This document shows, one piece after another, positions 12,239-14,161 of a stretch of DNA of 14,161 bases. Below the pieces are notes generated by a model. That model made no database searches and had not been told where the DNA came from. It was given only the letters and a program-made list of their open reading frames with translations. This stretch comes from Patescibacteria group bacterium. Its GTDB lineage: Bacteria > Patescibacteriota > Minisyncoccia > Phycocordibacterales > UBA12445. Position 1 is the stretch's first letter; every line of letters starts with the position of its first letter. The stretch covers positions 1 through 14,161 of the forward strand of contig JAKLHJ010000016.1 in assembly GCA_022710205.1 (NCBI GenBank). Direction: 5' to 3'. Both the position numbers and the translations under genes were made by a program.

Positions 12239-13144
12239 TTATTCATTTTCCTTCAGCCTCCTTATTCCCTCCTCAATCTTAACCTTTGGTGCCCAGCCGA
12301 TCAGTTTCTTTGCTAGTCTGTTATCCGCAAGTGTATCCTTGGGCTCAAGTCTGGCCGGAATATGAACAGTTTCTCCGCCTATCAATTTCGCGATCTTGTT
12401 TACAGATTGATTGCTTCCACACCCAATATTTAGCACCTCCCCTTTTCCAACCTTATTGCTCTTCATCGCGAGAATATTGGCACGGGCGACATCACTGACG
12501 TGGGTAAAATCCCTCGTCTGTTTCCCGCTGCCGGTTATGGTCATCGGTTTACCTTCCGCTTTTTGTTTCAAGAACTTGGCAATAACCAGAGCATAAGCCC
12601 CCTCATCGCTCTGTCTTGGCCCATAGACGTTAAAATATCTAAGGCATACCGTCGAGAGACCATATACATCATAGAACAGTCTGCTGTAAAGCTCGCCGAC
12701 ATATTTTTGTAGGCCATAAGGGCTTTTCGGATTAGCCCGCATATCTTCTCGGAGCGGCATTATTTTCTGGTCACCATAAGCGGAACTTGATGCCGAATAC
12801 ACGAGTTTCTTGACCTTGGCATCCTTGGCCGCGATCAATACGTTCAATGTTCCGGTTATGTTTGCCTCGTTGGTCTCCTCCGGGTGTTCGATCGAATACT
12901 GAACTCTCGGCAATGCGGCCAAGTGAAAAACATACTCAGCTCCCTTAAAAATAGGTTTTATTTTATTTAGATCTGTTATGTCGGCTATGCGGAGTTTTGC
13001 TTTTTTGTTTACGTTTTCCTTTTTTCCTCCAACCAGATTGTCAATTACATGGACATCAAACCCCTCTTCTACCAGGGCATCTGTCAAATTTGAACCGATA
13101 AATCCCGCGCCCCCGGTAACCACAACCTTTATTTTTTTCTTCAT
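12239..13144 (-). CDS. NAD-dependent NDP-sugar epimerase/dehydratase (extended SDR)
   Basis: A 301-residue extended short-chain dehydrogenase/reductase. The Rossmann motif is TGGAGFIGS (G11, G14, G17) with D35 binding the NAD ribose; the catalytic set is the SASSSAYG serines (118-124) and Y143/K147 in SPYGLQKY; the sugar-nucleotide side shows RYFNVYGPRQ (169-178) and RDFTHVSD (211-218). These fit UDP-sugar 4-epimerases of the GalE/WbpP type, including UDP-GlcNAc 4-epimerases; dTDP-glucose dehydratases usually have a TDE instead of the LAALPRVQYSI region seen here. The exact substrate cannot be settled. It likely serves cell-surface glycans. The gene lies 55 bp after the NUDIX gene and 10 bp before the four-helix-bundle gene. 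The leader AAAAAGAT before ATG 13142-13144 is a weak ribosome site. Confidence 0.9.
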   Translation of the reverse strand: MKKKIKVVVTGGAGFIGSNLTDALVEEGFDVHVIDNLVGGKKENVNKKAKLRIADITDLNKIKPIFKGAEYVFHLAALPRVQYSIEHPEETNEANITGTLNVLIAAKDAKVKKLVYSASSSAYGDQKIMPLREDMRANPKSPYGLQKYVGELYSRLFYDVYGLSTVCLRYFNVYGPRQSDEGAYALVIAKFLKQKAEGKPMTITGSGKQTRDFTHVSDVARANILAMKSNKVGKGEVLNIGCGSNQSVNKIAKLIGGETVHIPARLEPKDTLADNRLAKKLIGWAPKVKIEEGIRRLKENE

Positions 13145-13177
13145 ATCTTTTTATTTGCAACGGCACTTCCTGATCTT

Positions 13178-13197
13178 ATTCCTGTATCCGCAGGAAT
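13178..13197 (-). other. Small hairpin between the NUDIX and epimerase genes
   Basis: ATTCCTG (13178-13184) and CAGGAAT (13191-13197) pair in 7 bp around a 6-nt loop, 2 bp after the NUDIX stop codon. No T-tract follows on the minus strand (AAGATC), so it is not a canonical terminator; it might protect or separate the two mRNA segments. Confidence 0.35.
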
Positions 13198-13199
13198 TA

Positions 13200-13589
13200 T
13201 TAGTGTGTTTCTTCAAAATAATCCAATAATCGTTCTTTGCAGTTTAACGCGAAGTTCATTTCTTTGATTGAATTTTCATCGAACCATCCCCATTCTTCAA
13301 AATCCTGTACATTGGGTCTTGGCTCTGAATCCAATTTCACCTCGAAGACATGAAATTCTTTTTCAGCAAATTTATAACTCCTAAAAAATTTCAGCGACGC
13401 TAGCTCACATTTCAGTTCCTCTCGTATTTCCCTTGCCACACAATCTTCTGCGGTTTCTCCATCCTCCATAACACCACCGACCATCTCCCATTCTCCGGGA
13501 GAATATTGTTTTCTCAAGCTTCTTCTCGCCAGAAAAACCTTTCTATCTATATCTCTAACAATAATTGCGCTACTTGCTTCTGATTTCAT
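13200..13589 (-). CDS. NUDIX hydrolase
   Basis: A 129-residue NUDIX enzyme, which hydrolyses nucleoside diphosphates linked to another group. The NUDIX box is complete at 39-59: G39-x5-E45-x7-R53-E54-I-R-E57-E58-L, with E57/E58 as metal ligands. The usual glycine after the box is replaced by KC. The substrate (oxidised nucleotide, NDP-sugar or other) cannot be told. The start is ATG 13587-13589, 4 bp after the secA stop, with GGAAG about 8 nt upstream inside the secA end; a longer frame from 13649 would overlap secA and adds nothing family-like. It is translationally linked to secA by position. Confidence 0.9.
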   Translation of the reverse strand: MKSEASSAIIVRDIDRKVFLARRSLRKQYSPGEWEMVGGVMEDGETAEDCVAREIREELKCELASLKFFRSYKFAEKEFHVFEVKLDSEPRPNVQDFEEWGWFDENSIKEMNFALNCKERLLDYFEETH

Positions 13590-13593
13590 AGAT

Positions 13594-14161
13594 TTATCTT
13601 CCACAACACTTCTTAAACTTTTTCCCGCTTCCGCATACACAGGGATCATTTCTGCCCACAGTTATTTTATCTTCCTCTATCTTTTTGTGGTCCTCGTCTT
13701 CGGAATTACCTATTGTTACAGCCGACTCATGGACCTCCTTAAACTCTTCCGTGGCACCCATTTGGATATTATTACCCCTCAGAGTTGATAAAAGTTTCAC
13801 AATGCTATCGGCCATCGTATTCTCTATCTCTCTGAACAGCTTTATTCCCTCTTTTTTATATTCCACCAACGGATCGCGTTGACCGTACGCCCTCAATCTG
13901 ACGCTGGACCTCATATGGTCCATGGTATCCAGGTGGTCAGTCCATATCATGTCTACAACCTGAAGTGAAAGTATCCTGAATGCGGAATAAAAATTATCCT
14001 CTCCGAGCTCTTCTTTTATTTTATTCGCAGAAGAGATAGTCTCTTCGTCGCCCAAAGAGATCTCCTCTAGAAAATTTTGTAGATATTCTTTATCTCCGAG
14101 CAATATTTTTCTCCTCTTTTCATAGATAGTCTTTATCTGGATATTTATAACATCGTCATAC
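13594..14161 (-). CDS. secA: SecA preprotein translocase ATPase, C-terminal part
   Basis: The last 189 codons of SecA, the ATPase that pushes secreted proteins through SecYEG; the rest is beyond the right edge. The part seen starts YDDVINIQIKTIYEKRR, matching the conserved YDDVMNxQRxxIYxxR of the helical scaffold, followed by helical-wing segments (MIWTDHLDTMDHMRSSVRLR split around its middle, YGQRDPLVEYKKEG) and ends in the zinc-binding SEC-C motif GRNDPCVCGSGKKFKKCC, which contacts SecB or the ribosome in other bacteria. The reading frame is open to the edge, so an internal TTG at 14103 is not a start. The stop TAA is 4 bp before the NUDIX gene. Confidence 0.96.
   Translation of the reverse strand, partial: YDDVINIQIKTIYEKRRKILLGDKEYLQNFLEEISLGDEETISSANKIKEELGEDNFYSAFRILSLQVVDMIWTDHLDTMDHMRSSVRLRAYGQRDPLVEYKKEGIKLFREIENTMADSIVKLLSTLRGNNIQMGATEEFKEVHESAVTIGNSEDEDHKKIEEDKITVGRNDPCVCGSGKKFKKCCGR

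Noticed and set aside
13590..13649. Longer NUDIX protein starting inside secA
   Set aside because: The added residues lie in secA coding sequence in another frame; the ATG at 13589 is 4 bp after the secA stop with a GGAAG site.

Overview
The window reads as a stretch of chromosome from a Candidate Phyla Radiation (Patescibacteria, probably Parcubacteria-type) bacterium. This is inferred from gene content, not from a database search. The pointers are an initiation factor IF-2 of only about 500 residues with no long N-terminal extension, a proline-rich membrane protein with a short N-terminal helical module of the KEEIKxxL...GW kind common in these genomes, an HtrA-like protein without its catalytic residues, a DUF4446 protein, short intergenic gaps, AT-rich leaders often lacking a Shine-Dalgarno sequence, and four tRNA genes none of which encodes CCA. 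The standard bacterial code fits: UAA, UAG and once UGA are used as stops.

Most genes lie on the minus strand. Read from the right edge, that strand carries: the 3' end of secA and a NUDIX hydrolase (4 bp apart); an NDP-sugar epimerase and a four-helix-bundle (23S IVS-type) protein (10 bp apart); tRNA-Lys(CUU) with its own promoter and terminator; an HNH endonuclease whose reading frame ends inside tRNA-Leu(UAA), followed by tRNA-Cys(GCA). After a plus-strand block it continues with a cysteine desulfurase, the HtrA-like pseudoprotease, a ClpB-type disaggregase and tRNA-Tyr(GUA); then a tandem ribbon-helix-helix-like protein, a broken PAS-domain gene, the proline-rich membrane protein, a DnaQ-like exonuclease and the start of a DUF2779-like nuclease that runs off the left edge.

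The plus-strand block (about 8.18-10.72 kb) is DUF4446 protein, infB and rbfA, ending in a bidirectional terminator shared with the convergent tRNA-Cys. The cysteine desulfurase and the DUF4446 gene are divergent around 8.15 kb. Themes are translation and ribosome assembly (infB, rbfA, tRNAs), protein quality control and export (clpB, HtrA-like pseudoprotease, secA) and nucleic-acid enzymes (exonuclease, DUF2779-like protein, HNH).

The points most worth a second look are: a consensus promoter before clpB overlapped by a palindrome; loss of all three catalytic residues in the HtrA-like protein; a ClpB with a long middle domain that also has an IGF tripeptide where ClpC carries its ClpP-docking loop; an HNH gene lodged in a tRNA cluster and sharing 13 bp with tRNA-Leu; a PAS gene broken at a run of ten G and at a stop codon; a single-chain double RHH-like protein; and a recurring TGCTAnnnT promoter core, several copies of which sit so close to the start codon that leaderless mRNAs are likely. 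No CRISPR array, insertion sequence, rRNA or replication origin was seen, and no gap between genes exceeds about 230 bp.
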